This document shows, one piece after another, positions 20,201 to 27,857 of a stretch of DNA of 30,805 nucleotides. The notes beneath the pieces are model-generated. The model saw only the letters and a list, made by a program, of their open reading frames with translations, ran no database searches and was not told where the DNA came from. Source of the stretch: an uncultured Propionivibrio sp. (GTDB taxonomy: Bacteria > Pseudomonadota > Gammaproteobacteria > Burkholderiales > Rhodocyclaceae); NCBI GenBank assembly GCA_937923255.1, contig CALAIL010000043.1, positions 1 to 30,805 on the forward strand. Direction: 5' to 3'. The first letter of the stretch is position 1. Each line of letters begins with the position of its first letter. The position numbers were made by a program, and so were the translations under genes.

Positions 20201-20471
20201 CGACGGCGCGGTGTTGTCTACCGTCAGTCAGCGCGGCCGTCTAATTCAGGCGGTCGCTGGGCTGGAGTACAACGGCGGCTGCTGGGTGGTGCGCGGGGTT
20301 GTCCAGCGCCTGGCGCTGACTTCGGAAAAAGCTTCGTCGGCTTTCTTCCTCCAGCTTGAACTGAATGACTTCACCAGCATCGGCTCCAATCCGATCGATA
20401 TGCTGCGCCGTAATATCCAGGGTTACAGCCTGATCAACGAGCCGGTCAAAGATTCCATCTATGTGCATTGA
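17259..20471 (+). CDS. lptD: LPS-assembly outer-membrane protein LptD
   Basis: Outer-membrane beta-barrel that inserts lipopolysaccharide into the outer leaflet, with LptE. From ATG 17259 (AGGG five bases upstream) there are 1070 residues, against about 780 in E. coli. Order: signal peptide (about 1-32, cleavage after VQA); an Ala/Pro/Ser-rich low-complexity linker (about 40-305); the LptA-like periplasmic domain from ELSAEGDAELRKVDVTVNADRMTYW (about 310); then the barrel from about 480 with many aromatic beta-strands. The mature chain has only two Cys, Cys457 (FTTCAPGDDSW) and Cys1008 (NGGCW), so one disulfide is possible rather than the E. coli pair. It heads lptD-surA-pdxA-rsmA. Confidence 0.96.
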   Translation: MKPTVRHKPLAQCFLFGMAGLMTGGYAVDVQAEPLRIDPALLAPELREAAREAPSGAASGGRAEAVQTVQAVSAPASTQPAAASRAPRPTISAPAPVSSAAVDSLAPPARPAADAAPVPAAPAAVSPTPHASAASAAPSAPTSRPAAPAAVTAPAPAAVFDTDTSAVSARPANAKPHEASAAKSPTASLPHVDPSLLGDFSAHAASPGQAASPSSSEMPAASVAAPATDAEPAVAGTSAGMPAASGASSASWALPADAGSGREARVADTSPALTLRRSAAVSPAASADREDARPAFLSAQRVGGDGERELSAEGDAELRKVDVTVNADRMTYWPVEDEVEAEGRVRLAQGQDTVTGPKMRLKLEDQVGFFEQPEFSFKRSPQSANPSAADIASAERYLEQRRQNYWHSGFAMPLTTESVEAMSGKGQTMSDVRGDAERIDFEGENQYRLSDSRFTTCAPGDDSWYLRSNKLKLDYDYEQGESQASTLYFKNVPILYWPNWSFSLNRQRKSGLLTPSFGMSSSNGVTLSVPYYWNIAPNRDATITTRLISKRGIQFDVLGRYLNTAWGGRYEGEGRVEYLPSDRQYDNKNRYGIAFSHRQFTGNGFSGEFNYNRVSDDHYFTDLSSHVTATSQTQLLRQAKVSYGGGGWWNATVDFKGYQTLQPDANNPVLEQYRMLPQITLNARKADLYSADASFMGQFTAFSKPKQIINGMTVTAPEGRRLVLYPQLSLPYVRPGWYITPKLGLNIRHYSLSNREAGTPKSINSTLPIMSIDSGMTFERDSRWFGKNYQQTLEPRLYYVNIPYRNQDAIPVFDTALADFDFAQLFSENQFSGWDRINNANQLTAAVSSRLLEPNSGAEIARATIGQRFYFTRNKVGLSANSIASSEGRSWDKSDFLAAFSGQVLPRVYADFASQYDVRDRQVKRLSAGVRYLPAPGKVLNVAYHYNRDPSAPVKQIDLSGQWPLTGRLYAVGRYNYSFRDDGAVLSTVSQRGRLIQAVAGLEYNGGCWVVRGVVQRLALTSEKASSAFFLQLELNDFTSIGSNPIDMLRRNIQGYSLINEPVKDSIYVH

Positions 20472-20480
20472 GGGGCGCGC

Positions 20481-21791
20481 ATGAAAATTTTTCCTTCCCT
20501 ATTGTTATCACTGGGACTGTGCGTTTCAGGGGAACTGCTTGCGCAGGCTGCCGCGCCGGCGTATCCGAACCTGAAACCTGCCGACCATATCGTCGCCGTT
20601 GTCAACGACGAAGTCATTACTCAGGTCGAGTTGACTGACCGACTGGAACTGGCATTGCGGCAACTGCGACAGCAAGGAACTTCGCTGCCGCCGCGCAACG
20701 AGCTGGAGCGGCAAATGCTCGAACGCATGATCATCGATAAACTGCAATTGCAGCACGCGCGGGAAATCGGTCTGCATGTCGATGATGCCCAGTTGGAACA
20801 GACCTTGCAGCGGATCGCCGCCAATAACAATATGTCGATGGAGCAATTCCGCGAAACGCTGCAGCGGGATGGTATCCCCTTCGCCAATTTTCGTGAAGAG
20901 ATTCGTAATGAGATGACCATTGCCCGCGTGCGTGAACGCGAGGTGGACAACCGGATCGTGGTTTCCGAAGGCGAGATCGATAATTTTCTGAACAGCCAGG
21001 CGACGGGCAGCGGGAACCAGGAGTACGATGTGTCGCATATCCTGCTGCGACTACCGGAAGGTGCAACGCCGGAACAGATTCAGCGCACGCAGGCCAAAGC
21101 CGATGATATTTACCGCCGTTTACAGGCCGGCGAGGATTTTGCCCAGATGGCCGCCGCCTACTCTGATGCACCGGATGGCCTGCGCGGCGGCAGTCTGGGC
21201 GCCCGTCCGCTTGATCGCATGCCGGGAATCTTTGCCGAAGCGGTCGTGAAACTGGCGCCCGGGCAGTTGGCGCCCATTCTGCGCAGTTCCAATGGTTTCC
21301 ACATCGTCAAGCTGCTGGCCAAAGGCGGCGCGGCCGTGCCGCCGCAAGTGCAGCAGACCCATGCTCGTCATATCCTGATCAAGGTCAATGAGCTGGTTTC
21401 CGATGCCGAAGCCAAGCGCCGTCTCGACGATCTCCATGAGCGGTTGAAGAACGGTGCGAAATTCGAGGAGTTGGCCCGGCTCTTTTCGCAGGACGGTTCT
21501 GCCGCCAAAGGCGGCGATCTTGGCTGGCTGTATCCGGGGGATACGGTTCCCGATTTCGAGCGGGTGATGGATCAGCTCGCGCCGGGCGAGATCAGTGTGC
21601 CGATCCGCTCACCGTTCGGCTATCACATCGTCCAGGTGCTCGAGCGGCGTATGCAGGACGTTTCGGACGAACGCAAGCGCGCTGCCGCGCGAGAGGCGCT
21701 GAAAGAGCGCAAGCTGGACGAGGCGTATCAGGACTGGCTGCGCCAGGAGCGCGACCGCGCCTATGTCGATATCCGGCTCGACGAGCATTGA
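20481..21791 (+). CDS. surA: Periplasmic chaperone and peptidyl-prolyl isomerase SurA
   Basis: Escorts unfolded outer-membrane proteins, LptD among its known clients, through the periplasm. The 436 residues have a signal peptide (about 1-23, ending LLAQA), the SurA N-terminal chaperone domain (about 33-165) and two parvulin domains: EYDVSHILLRLPE to NGFHIVKLL (about 175-276) and THARHILIKVN to FGYHIVQVLER (about 292-390), then a C-terminal helix. The start is 9 nt after lptD behind GAGGGG, so the client and its chaperone are co-transcribed. Confidence 0.97.
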   Translation: MKIFPSLLLSLGLCVSGELLAQAAAPAYPNLKPADHIVAVVNDEVITQVELTDRLELALRQLRQQGTSLPPRNELERQMLERMIIDKLQLQHAREIGLHVDDAQLEQTLQRIAANNNMSMEQFRETLQRDGIPFANFREEIRNEMTIARVREREVDNRIVVSEGEIDNFLNSQATGSGNQEYDVSHILLRLPEGATPEQIQRTQAKADDIYRRLQAGEDFAQMAAAYSDAPDGLRGGSLGARPLDRMPGIFAEAVVKLAPGQLAPILRSSNGFHIVKLLAKGGAAVPPQVQQTHARHILIKVNELVSDAEAKRRLDDLHERLKNGAKFEELARLFSQDGSAAKGGDLGWLYPGDTVPDFERVMDQLAPGEISVPIRSPFGYHIVQVLERRMQDVSDERKRAAAREALKERKLDEAYQDWLRQERDRAYVDIRLDEH

Positions 21792-21801
21792 AAGGCGGGC
21801 G

Positions 21802-22848
21802 ATGCACGCGCAATGCTCCGGCACGTTCGGAGAACCCGCTTCTCCTCCACTGATTGCCGTCACCTGCGGTGAGCCGGCAGGCATTGGGCCGGAGCTATGC
21901 CTGCGCCTGCCCGAACGTTTTGGCGCGAAGGCGCCGTTCCGTCTCCTCGTTCTGGGGGATCGCGGGCTGCTTGCCGAGCGCGCTCGGCATCTTGGTCTGG
22001 CGGTGACTTTGCGTGACTGGACGCCGGAGAACCCATTTCCGTCATTGCTTCCGGATACGCTTGATGTGCTGCATTTTCCCTTGGCCGCACCGGCGATACC
22101 CGGCCGTCTCGACCCGGCCAATGCCCGCCATGTACTCGACCTGCTCGATCGCGCCGTGAATGGCTGCATGTCCGGCGAATTTGCGGCGATGGTGACCGCG
22201 CCGGTACACAAAGGCGTGATCAATGATGCGGGCGTCGCATTTACCGGGCATACCGAATACCTGGCGGCGCGGACGGAGACGCCGCACGTCGTCATGATGC
22301 TGGCGGGCAAAGGGTTGCGCGTCGCGCTGGCGACAACGCATCTCCCGCTTAAGGACGTGCCGGCGGCGATTACGCCGGAATCGCTGACGGCGACACTGCG
22401 CATCCTGCACGCCGACATGCGCTGTAAATACGGCATCGACGCGCCGCGCATCCTTGTTGCCGGACTCAATCCGCACGCGGGCGAGAGCGGCTATTTGGGG
22501 CGGGAAGAAATCGAAATCATCGCGCCGACGCTGCAACGTTTGCGCGCCGAGGGCATGACGCTGTTGGGCCCATTGCCTGCCGATACGATGTTTACGCCGC
22601 CGCTGCTTGCACAGGGGGATTGCGTGCTGGCCATGTATCATGACCAGGGATTGACCGCGCTCAAATATGCCACGTTTGGTCAGGGCATCAACGTGACGCT
22701 GGGGCTGCCGATCATCCGTACCTCAGTCGATCATGGCACGACGCTGGAACTGGCCGGGACAGGCGCGGCCGATCCGGGCAGTCTGTTTACCGCGGTCGAA
22801 CAGGCGGCCGAGATGGCGGCGCGGATGCGGAAAATGCACCGCGCCTAG
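21802..22848 (+). CDS. pdxA: 4-hydroxythreonine-4-phosphate dehydrogenase
   Basis: NAD-dependent oxidation of 4-phosphohydroxy-L-threonine in pyridoxal-phosphate synthesis. The 348 residues from ATG 21802 include IAVTCGEPAGIGPEL, FTGHTEYLA (metal-binding His), GLNPHAGE, MYHDQGLTALK and DHGTTLELAGTGAADPGSL, all characteristic. An earlier in-frame start at 21763 lies inside surA; 21802 is preferred because AGGCGGG precedes it and it follows the surA stop by 10 nt. Conserved lptD-surA-pdxA-rsmA order. Confidence 0.96.
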   Translation: MHAQCSGTFGEPASPPLIAVTCGEPAGIGPELCLRLPERFGAKAPFRLLVLGDRGLLAERARHLGLAVTLRDWTPENPFPSLLPDTLDVLHFPLAAPAIPGRLDPANARHVLDLLDRAVNGCMSGEFAAMVTAPVHKGVINDAGVAFTGHTEYLAARTETPHVVMMLAGKGLRVALATTHLPLKDVPAAITPESLTATLRILHADMRCKYGIDAPRILVAGLNPHAGESGYLGREEIEIIAPTLQRLRAEGMTLLGPLPADTMFTPPLLAQGDCVLAMYHDQGLTALKYATFGQGINVTLGLPIIRTSVDHGTTLELAGTGAADPGSLFTAVEQAAEMAARMRKMHRA

Positions 22849-22901
22849 CGGCGCGATGGTCAAGGCGCAAAGATGTGAAGGCGATTTCCCAGGGACGGTT
22901 T

Positions 22902-23708
22902 ATGCAAAAACATATCGCCCGCAAGCGTTTTGGTCAGCACTTTTTGATCGACCCGCAGGTTATTGGCGACATCGTGCGGGCGATTGCACCGCGCCGCGAA
23001 GAGCGTCTCGTTGAAATCGGCCCCGGCCTGGGCGCACTGACCGAACTTTTGCTGCCTCGACTGAATCACCTGCATGTCATTGAGATTGACCGCGATATCG
23101 TTGCCCGTTTGCAGCAACGCTTTGACACCGCTCCTGGCGGACCTTTGACGATTCACGCGGGCGATGCGCTGACTTTTGATTTTTCCGTATTGGCGAGAGG
23201 CGAGGCGGGCGTGTTACGCATCGTCGGCAACCTGCCGTACAACATTTCGACGCCGCTGCTGTTTCATCTGGCGACATATGCCGAATCGATCCGGGACATG
23301 CATTTCATGTTGCAGAAAGAAGTCGTCGCGCGCATGGCGGCGGCGCCCGATACGCCGGATTACGGCCGCCTCTCGGTCATGCTGCAATACCGTTTTTTCG
23401 TCGATCCGCTCTTTGATGTGCCGCCGGGAGCGTTTGCTCCCGCGCCTAAGGTCGACTCCACCGTCGTTCGCCTGATTCCGCGCCCAACGGCGGAATTGAC
23501 GGCGCGTAATGCGGGGACGCTGGCTGAAGTCGTCGCGGCCGCTTTTTCCCAGCGTCGAAAAATGCTGCGTAATACGCTATCGGCCTATTTCTCCGAAGCC
23601 GATTGGGCGCGGCTCGCCATCACGCCCACGGCACGCGCCGAAATGCTGACCGTCAAAGAGTATGTTTACCTGGCAAACGCCTTGGCTGGCGAGATGATCG
23701 CAACCTGA
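22902..23708 (+). CDS. rsmA: 16S rRNA N6,N6-dimethyladenosine transferase (KsgA)
   Basis: SAM-dependent enzyme that dimethylates two adjacent adenosines near the 3' end of 16S rRNA, a late ribosome-assembly step. From ATG 22902 the protein has 268 residues, starting MQKHIARKRFGQHFLID, the family signature. The SAM-binding motif is VEIGPGLGALTELLL (about 37-51) and the catalytic motif is NLPYNIST (about 111-118). The frame opens earlier (22875), but AGGGA precedes 22902 and family starts agree. apaG, which often follows, is absent; the gene ends facing the convergent DUF2284 gene. Confidence 0.96.
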   Translation: MQKHIARKRFGQHFLIDPQVIGDIVRAIAPRREERLVEIGPGLGALTELLLPRLNHLHVIEIDRDIVARLQQRFDTAPGGPLTIHAGDALTFDFSVLARGEAGVLRIVGNLPYNISTPLLFHLATYAESIRDMHFMLQKEVVARMAAAPDTPDYGRLSVMLQYRFFVDPLFDVPPGAFAPAPKVDSTVVRLIPRPTAELTARNAGTLAEVVAAAFSQRRKMLRNTLSAYFSEADWARLAITPTARAEMLTVKEYVYLANALAGEMIAT

Positions 23709-23717
23709 ATACAGGTT
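23702..23717. terminator. Hairpin at the rsmA stop, weak terminator candidate
   Basis: AACCTG-AATA-CAGGTT is a perfect 6-bp stem with a tetraloop. It includes the rsmA stop codon and lies between two convergent genes. It is followed by TTTCC only, so intrinsic termination would be poor. Confidence 0.3.
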
Positions 23718-23757
23718 TCCGGAGTTGCCGGAGTACGTTACAAGCGACAACGGCGGA

Positions 23758-24384
23758 TTAAGTGCGGCGTTGAATGGTGATTGGATGGCGTGGCGGGTGG
23801 ATAGGTGCCGTTTGCATCGCCGACTCATTTTGTTTCCATGCCAGGGCAAGTGCCTGATCCCGGCACAATAGCGCGCCGACGGTGAGTAGATAATCCGGCA
23901 CGCCGCTTTTAGGCCAGTGCAATGATTGTCCTGCCAGTTTTTCGGCCAGTGCGGTGACGTCGAAGCCCAGCGCTTCGAGTGAATAGCGCATTCTGGACGG
24001 CACCTGGCAGGCGATGCCGCGCGGGCGCGTACATTTTGAACAGCCGGAACAGTGGCCGGCAATGACCGAAAGGCAGCCGTCGCGTTCCCAGTGTTTCAGC
24101 GTATTGACCAGAATCTGGCGGGCGGCAAGGAATTGCTCGATGAGGCGCTCTTTCGTCGAGCCGGGTTCCACCCAGGTTTTCTGGGTGACCAAAATGGCGT
24201 GCGTCCATGGCGGCAACTGTTCCAGCGGTGAGCTTTCAAAAGGCGGGCACGACCAGAACTGGCCGTATTTCTCACAAGTGCGGCAGTACCCCTGGATGCG
24301 TTCCGGATCGTAATACCGCATCATGTCCGCCTTACTGACGATGACGGTGTGCACGGTTCCGGTCATGGATTTCGTTGCTTCCAT
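23758..24384 (-). CDS. Cysteine-rich predicted metal-binding protein, DUF2284 family
   Basis: Function unknown. From ATG 24384 it has 208 residues. Two cysteine clusters stand out: CRTC-N8-C (Cys34, 37, 46, in CEKYGQFWSCPP) and C-N7-CSGCSKC-N7-C (Cys104, 112, 115, 118, 126), the layout of the DUF2284 family and suggestive of an iron-sulfur cluster. No signal peptide or membrane segment, so presumably cytoplasmic. The start is uncertain: GTG 24399, ATG 24384 and ATG 24366 are in frame, none with a strong ribosome-binding site. It stands alone, convergent with rsmA; guaC lies upstream on the same strand but 292 bp away. The last 20 or so residues are Pro/His/Arg-rich and not family-like. Confidence 0.8.
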   Translation of the reverse strand: MEATKSMTGTVHTVIVSKADMMRYYDPERIQGYCRTCEKYGQFWSCPPFESSPLEQLPPWTHAILVTQKTWVEPGSTKERLIEQFLAARQILVNTLKHWERDGCLSVIAGHCSGCSKCTRPRGIACQVPSRMRYSLEALGFDVTALAEKLAGQSLHWPKSGVPDYLLTVGALLCRDQALALAWKQNESAMQTAPIHPPRHPITIQRRT

Positions 24385-24675
24385 TGGGATCGTCGACACT
24401 CAATTTTGCCTATAGTGGTCATTTGCCTTATTGCATCAGGCGGCAATGATAACGCGCCCCTTCGGCAGCGGCATCTGATGTCGATGTTTGCCTGTGCCGA
24501 AACGGCCGGTAGTCATGCGCAGTACGGCAGCAAGCGCTCAAAAGCACGGCAATGCGCGATCCGCGCCTGGTCTTTACGCGATTGCGCTAAGGCGTGCGCA
24601 GCGTTGCCGCACGCACCGCCCATGCAGCTGTCAGGCCGACCTTGCGCGGAGCGCTATTCAGCGGCACGACCCAAT

Positions 24676-25719
24676 CTACGATGCGCCGAAGATCTCGTTC
24701 AATTGCTGCGTCACGCGCACGAAGGTCGTGCGTTTGGAAAGCTCCTTGAGCGTGCGTGCGCCCACATAGGTGCAGGCGGAACGGACGCCGCCCAGAATAT
24801 CCTGGAGCGTGTTTTCGACCGAGCCGCGGCAGTCGAGCAACACCTCTTTACCTTCCGAGGCGCGGTAGACGGCAACCCCGCCGGCGTATTTGTTCATCGC
24901 CTCGCGTGAACTCATGCCGTAAAAACGCATTTTGCGCACGCCGTCGACCTCGACGATTTCCGAGCCGCACTCATCGTGGCCGGCAAGCATCCCGCCGAGC
25001 ATGACGAAATCCGCGCCGGCACCGAAAGCCTTGGCAATGTCGCCTGGTGAGGTGCAGCCGCCGTCGGCGCAGATGAGGCCGCGTAGCCCGTGTGCGGCGT
25101 CAGCGCATTCGATGATCGCGGACAGCTGCGGATAGCCAACCCCCGCCATTTTGCGCGTTGTACAGACCGAACCGGGGCCGATGCCGACTTTGACAATATC
25201 GACGCCATCGAGAATCAGCTCCTCGGTCATTTCGCCCGTAACGACATTGCCGGCCATGATTGTGATGTTGGGATAGGCAGCGCGCAGCTTATGGATGAAG
25301 CGGATGAAAGGTTTGGTATAGCCGTTGGCAACGTCGACGCAGACGTGGCGAATGCTGCCGTTGGCAGCTTTCATGACGCGCTGGAATTTTTCATAATCGG
25401 GCGACGTAATGCCCATCGAGTAGAAAATCGGCAGCATGGCATCGGTCTGTTCGGCAAAAAAGGCGAGCAGTTCGCTTTCGCCGTAATGCTTGTGCAAGGC
25501 TGTTGATAATCGATGCCGAACCAGTGTGCGTCCCATCTCGAACGTGCCGGTCGAGTCCATATTGGCGGCAATGATCGGGATGCCGTGATATTTCTGCTGC
25601 GAATGCAGGAAAACGAATTCACGGGCAATATCGACTTCGGAGCGCGAACTGAGCGTCGAGCGTTTGGGGCGGATGAGAACATCTTTGAAATCAAGTTTCA
25701 GATCCTGTTCGATTCGCAT
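24676..25719 (-). CDS. guaC: GMP reductase
   Basis: NADPH-dependent deamination of GMP to IMP, purine interconversion. The 347 residues equal the E. coli GuaC length. [22 protein letters not shown] is the typical start, GPGSVCTTR carries catalytic Cys186, and [32 protein letters not shown] is the phosphate-binding segment. The lack of CBS domains, together with the YGMSS segment near the flap, separates it from IMP dehydrogenase. The ribosome-binding site is weak. No terminal T-run was seen downstream; only a 7-bp inverted repeat GCGTGCG-N9-CGCACGC at 24592-24614. Confidence 0.96.
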   Translation of the reverse strand: MRIEQDLKLDFKDVLIRPKRSTLSSRSEVDIAREFVFLHSQQKYHGIPIIAANMDSTGTFEMGRTLVRHRLSTALHKHYGESELLAFFAEQTDAMLPIFYSMGITSPDYEKFQRVMKAANGSIRHVCVDVANGYTKPFIRFIHKLRAAYPNITIMAGNVVTGEMTEELILDGVDIVKVGIGPGSVCTTRKMAGVGYPQLSAIIECADAAHGLRGLICADGGCTSPGDIAKAFGAGADFVMLGGMLAGHDECGSEIVEVDGVRKMRFYGMSSREAMNKYAGGVAVYRASEGKEVLLDCRGSVENTLQDILGGVRSACTYVGARTLKELSKRTTFVRVTQQLNEIFGAS

Positions 25720-25853
25720 GAAAAAACTTTCGGTAAAGTCTGGCGGTTGATGGGAAGCGTCAATCGTACCTTCACGCCCTGTTCCTGAAAAATGAACGGG
25801 TAATGAAGGCCGTTGAGGCAGCTTGGCAGGGCTGTTGCCGGGGCATCACGGTT

Positions 25854-26543
25854 TCATTCCGCCGGAACGCCGTCTTTCAGGTACATCGGCGAACGCGGGC
25901 CATAAAGCATGCCATGCGGGCGCCCCGCATACAGCAGGCGTGCATCGGTGATCTCGGCAATCCGATGACCGTGGTCGACGACCGTTTCGGCGATCTGGTA
26001 CAAGGCGGCGCTGATCAGCATACCGATCAGCCCGCCGCCGCTATCACCTCGCCCTTCGGCGCTTGAGGCCGTTGCGGCGCCGTTCCAGAGTTCCGTACCG
26101 CTGCGCAGATCGACCAGCCGTGCCTTCGCGGTGACGCGCGTTTCGCTGGCCAGCAAGGCGTAAGAAGTCCCGTAATGCACGACATCGATATACAGCGCGG
26201 CGTCTGCGCCGAAAATCTGGCGCAGTTTGTCAAATGGCAGCGCATGGATATCGGCGGGGACGGTTAGCCCGTTTTGCTTGAAGGTTTCTTCAGTCAGCGT
26301 GACCGGAAACACGTAATAACCGGATTCGGCCAGCGGCACGCTTGTGTGCGACATGACGCTGTCGCTCGCCTTGATGTCCGGAGAACTGTTGAGCGGCGGC
26401 AGTACGAGGATCGACGCAGGGCGCGCCGTCTTAAACGCGGTGTAGTCAAACGGCTTGACTGCCTGCTTGGCGCAGCCGGCAAGCAGGGCGAGGATTGGCA
26501 ATAGTGCGGCGAAGCACCGCAGAGGGGCATGCAGACGCATCAT
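25854..26543 (-). CDS. DUF799 lipoprotein (Neisseria GNA1162-like)
   Basis: Predicted outer-membrane lipoprotein of unknown function. The 229 residues start with a lipoprotein signal ending LLAGC (Cys24 lipidated; Ala-Lys follow, so no inner-membrane retention Asp). The body ARPASILVLPPLNSSPDIKASDSV, FPVTLTEETFKQNGL and ALYIDVVHYGTSY matches the DUF799 family, whose Neisseria member is the surface antigen candidate GNA1162 with a TolB/CsgG-like fold. It is last in csgG-DUF4810-DUF799 and overlaps the preceding gene by 4 nt. Confidence 0.88.
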   Translation of the reverse strand: MMRLHAPLRCFAALLPILALLAGCAKQAVKPFDYTAFKTARPASILVLPPLNSSPDIKASDSVMSHTSVPLAESGYYVFPVTLTEETFKQNGLTVPADIHALPFDKLRQIFGADAALYIDVVHYGTSYALLASETRVTAKARLVDLRSGTELWNGAATASSAEGRGDSGGGLIGMLISAALYQIAETVVDHGHRIAEITDARLLYAGRPHGMLYGPRSPMYLKDGVPAE

Positions 26544-26992
26544 TGGCCTCTATGGACGTTTTTTACTGGGTTTTTATATTCGGGCATTGCCTTGCCCGAT
26601 TGGGGTTTTTCCGAACCTGTCTGATCCGAATGGGGTGTACTCGGCGGGGCTTTCTCGAGCGGATTTTTCTGGAGCAGAAAATCGATGTAGGCAGCACTTT
26701 CTGGATACTGCTGTTTTTCCGCTGCCAGATACTGTTCGAACAGGTCGGTTCGTCCCGTTTGACCATACAGCAGTCCAAGATGGGCCTGGAACCCCGGCGG
26801 CAAGGGTTTTCCTTGCGCCTTGGCTTCTTCACGGGTCTTTTCAAGCGCCTGGATGCCTTCTTCCGGCCCCTGCCCCCCCTGGAGGTAGGCATATTGCTGT
26901 GCCGGGAAATTTCCCCAGTAATAGAGCGGTTCACGTGGCGCCGCACACGCTGTCAGGAGCGCGGCGCACAGTGTGGAAATTAGGAGGCGCAT
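26540..26992 (-). CDS. DUF4810 lipoprotein
   Basis: Small predicted outer-membrane lipoprotein of unknown function. The 150 residues from ATG 26992 begin with a lipoprotein signal ending LLTAC (Cys16, then Ala-Ala). YYWGNFPAQQYAYL and LGLLYGQTGRTDLFEQYLAAEKQQYPESAAYIDFLL resemble the DUF4810 family; the second part looks like a TPR-like helical pair. An in-frame TTG at 27004 is less likely because GGGGAA precedes the ATG. The C-terminal 35 residues are Pro/Ser/Lys-rich and probably disordered. Middle gene of the trio. Confidence 0.87.
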   Translation of the reverse strand: MRLLISTLCAALLTACAAPREPLYYWGNFPAQQYAYLQGGQGPEEGIQALEKTREEAKAQGKPLPPGFQAHLGLLYGQTGRTDLFEQYLAAEKQQYPESAAYIDFLLQKNPLEKAPPSTPHSDQTGSEKPQSGKAMPEYKNPVKNVHRGQ

Positions 26993-27027
26993 AGGGTTCC
27001 CCAACTCATCGCTACTGTTTTTGATGT

Positions 27028-27705
27028 TTAATTGCCGGCCTGCCAGGCGCCGGATTCGATGCCGGCGACAAGCGCATCGACAGCTTGGCGAATCGCCAGA
27101 TCGAGCACTTTGCCGTTGAGCGTCGAGTCATAGCTCGCCGTGCCGCCAAAACCGATGATTTCGCGGTTCGACAGCGAATATTCACCCGCGCCGCTGGCGG
27201 AGTAAACGACCTGCGAAGTGCCCACGTCAACGACGTTCAGCGTGACCTTGGCATAGGCGACCTGCTGCTTGCCGCGTCCCAGGATGCCGAACAGTTGATG
27301 ATCGCCGACTTCCTTGCGCCCAAATTCACTGACATCGCCGGTGATGACGTAGCGCGCGCCTTGAATCGACTGCTGCCGTTTGGAAAATTCCGCTTCCTGC
27401 CGGATTTCTCCCATATTCTCGCGGTCAAGTACGATAAACCGGTTCGTCTGCTGCAAATGCGACACCAGAATCGTTTTGGCCTGACTGCCCAGCCGGTCGA
27501 CGCCATTGGTAAATACACCGCGCATGAAATTCGAGCGGTTGTCGAACTTGCCGACGGCAATCTGTTGCCGGACGCCGGTATATGGGCGAGTCGTGGCGAC
27601 CGTTTGCGTCGTCGCCAATGTCCGCGACTCCTCGGTTGCACAGCCGGTCAGTAATCCAAGGAGCGCGAGCAGGCCAATGAAAAAAGTGTTCCGGAGGGTT
27701 TTCAT
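27028..27705 (-). CDS. CsgG-family outer-membrane lipoprotein
   Basis: 225 residues from ATG 27705 (strong AGGGAGAAAGAG site); upstream in-frame sequence to 27846 crosses the serA terminator and is not coding. The signal peptide ends LLTGC (Cys22). The rest, QQIAVGKFDNRSNF, LVSHLQQTNRFIVLDRENM, GARYVITGDVSEFGRK and AYAKVTLNVVDVGTSQVVYSASGAGEYSLS, is the CsgG/HfaB fold. True CsgG forms the curli export channel, but no csgA, csgE or csgF is nearby, so this is not a curli locus. Followed by DUF4810 and DUF799 genes, as in Neisseria; the three probably act together at the outer membrane. Confidence 0.9.
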   Translation of the reverse strand: MKTLRNTFFIGLLALLGLLTGCATEESRTLATTQTVATTRPYTGVRQQIAVGKFDNRSNFMRGVFTNGVDRLGSQAKTILVSHLQQTNRFIVLDRENMGEIRQEAEFSKRQQSIQGARYVITGDVSEFGRKEVGDHQLFGILGRGKQQVAYAKVTLNVVDVGTSQVVYSASGAGEYSLSNREIIGFGGTASYDSTLNGKVLDLAIRQAVDALVAGIESGAWQAGN

Positions 27706-27756
27706 CTCTTTCTCCCTACTGATACAAACATAAATATGGGGCATCGATTTCGACAG

Positions 27757-27783
27757 AAAAAGCAGCGCGTGCGCGCTGCCTTT
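27757..27783 (-). terminator. Intrinsic terminator of serC-serA
   Basis: On the minus strand the near-palindrome GCAGCGCG-CA-CGCGCTGC is followed directly by TTTTTCTG and preceded by AAAGG. It has an 8-bp GC-rich stem and a T-run, 75 bp beyond the serA stop and before the csgG-like gene, so the two operons are separate. Confidence 0.85.
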
Positions 27784-27857
27784 GTCTGCGGTGTTACGTA
27801 TCGGTCGTGCTGGCAACCCGATGCCGGTGCGGGCACGCCCGGTCACGGCATGTCATG

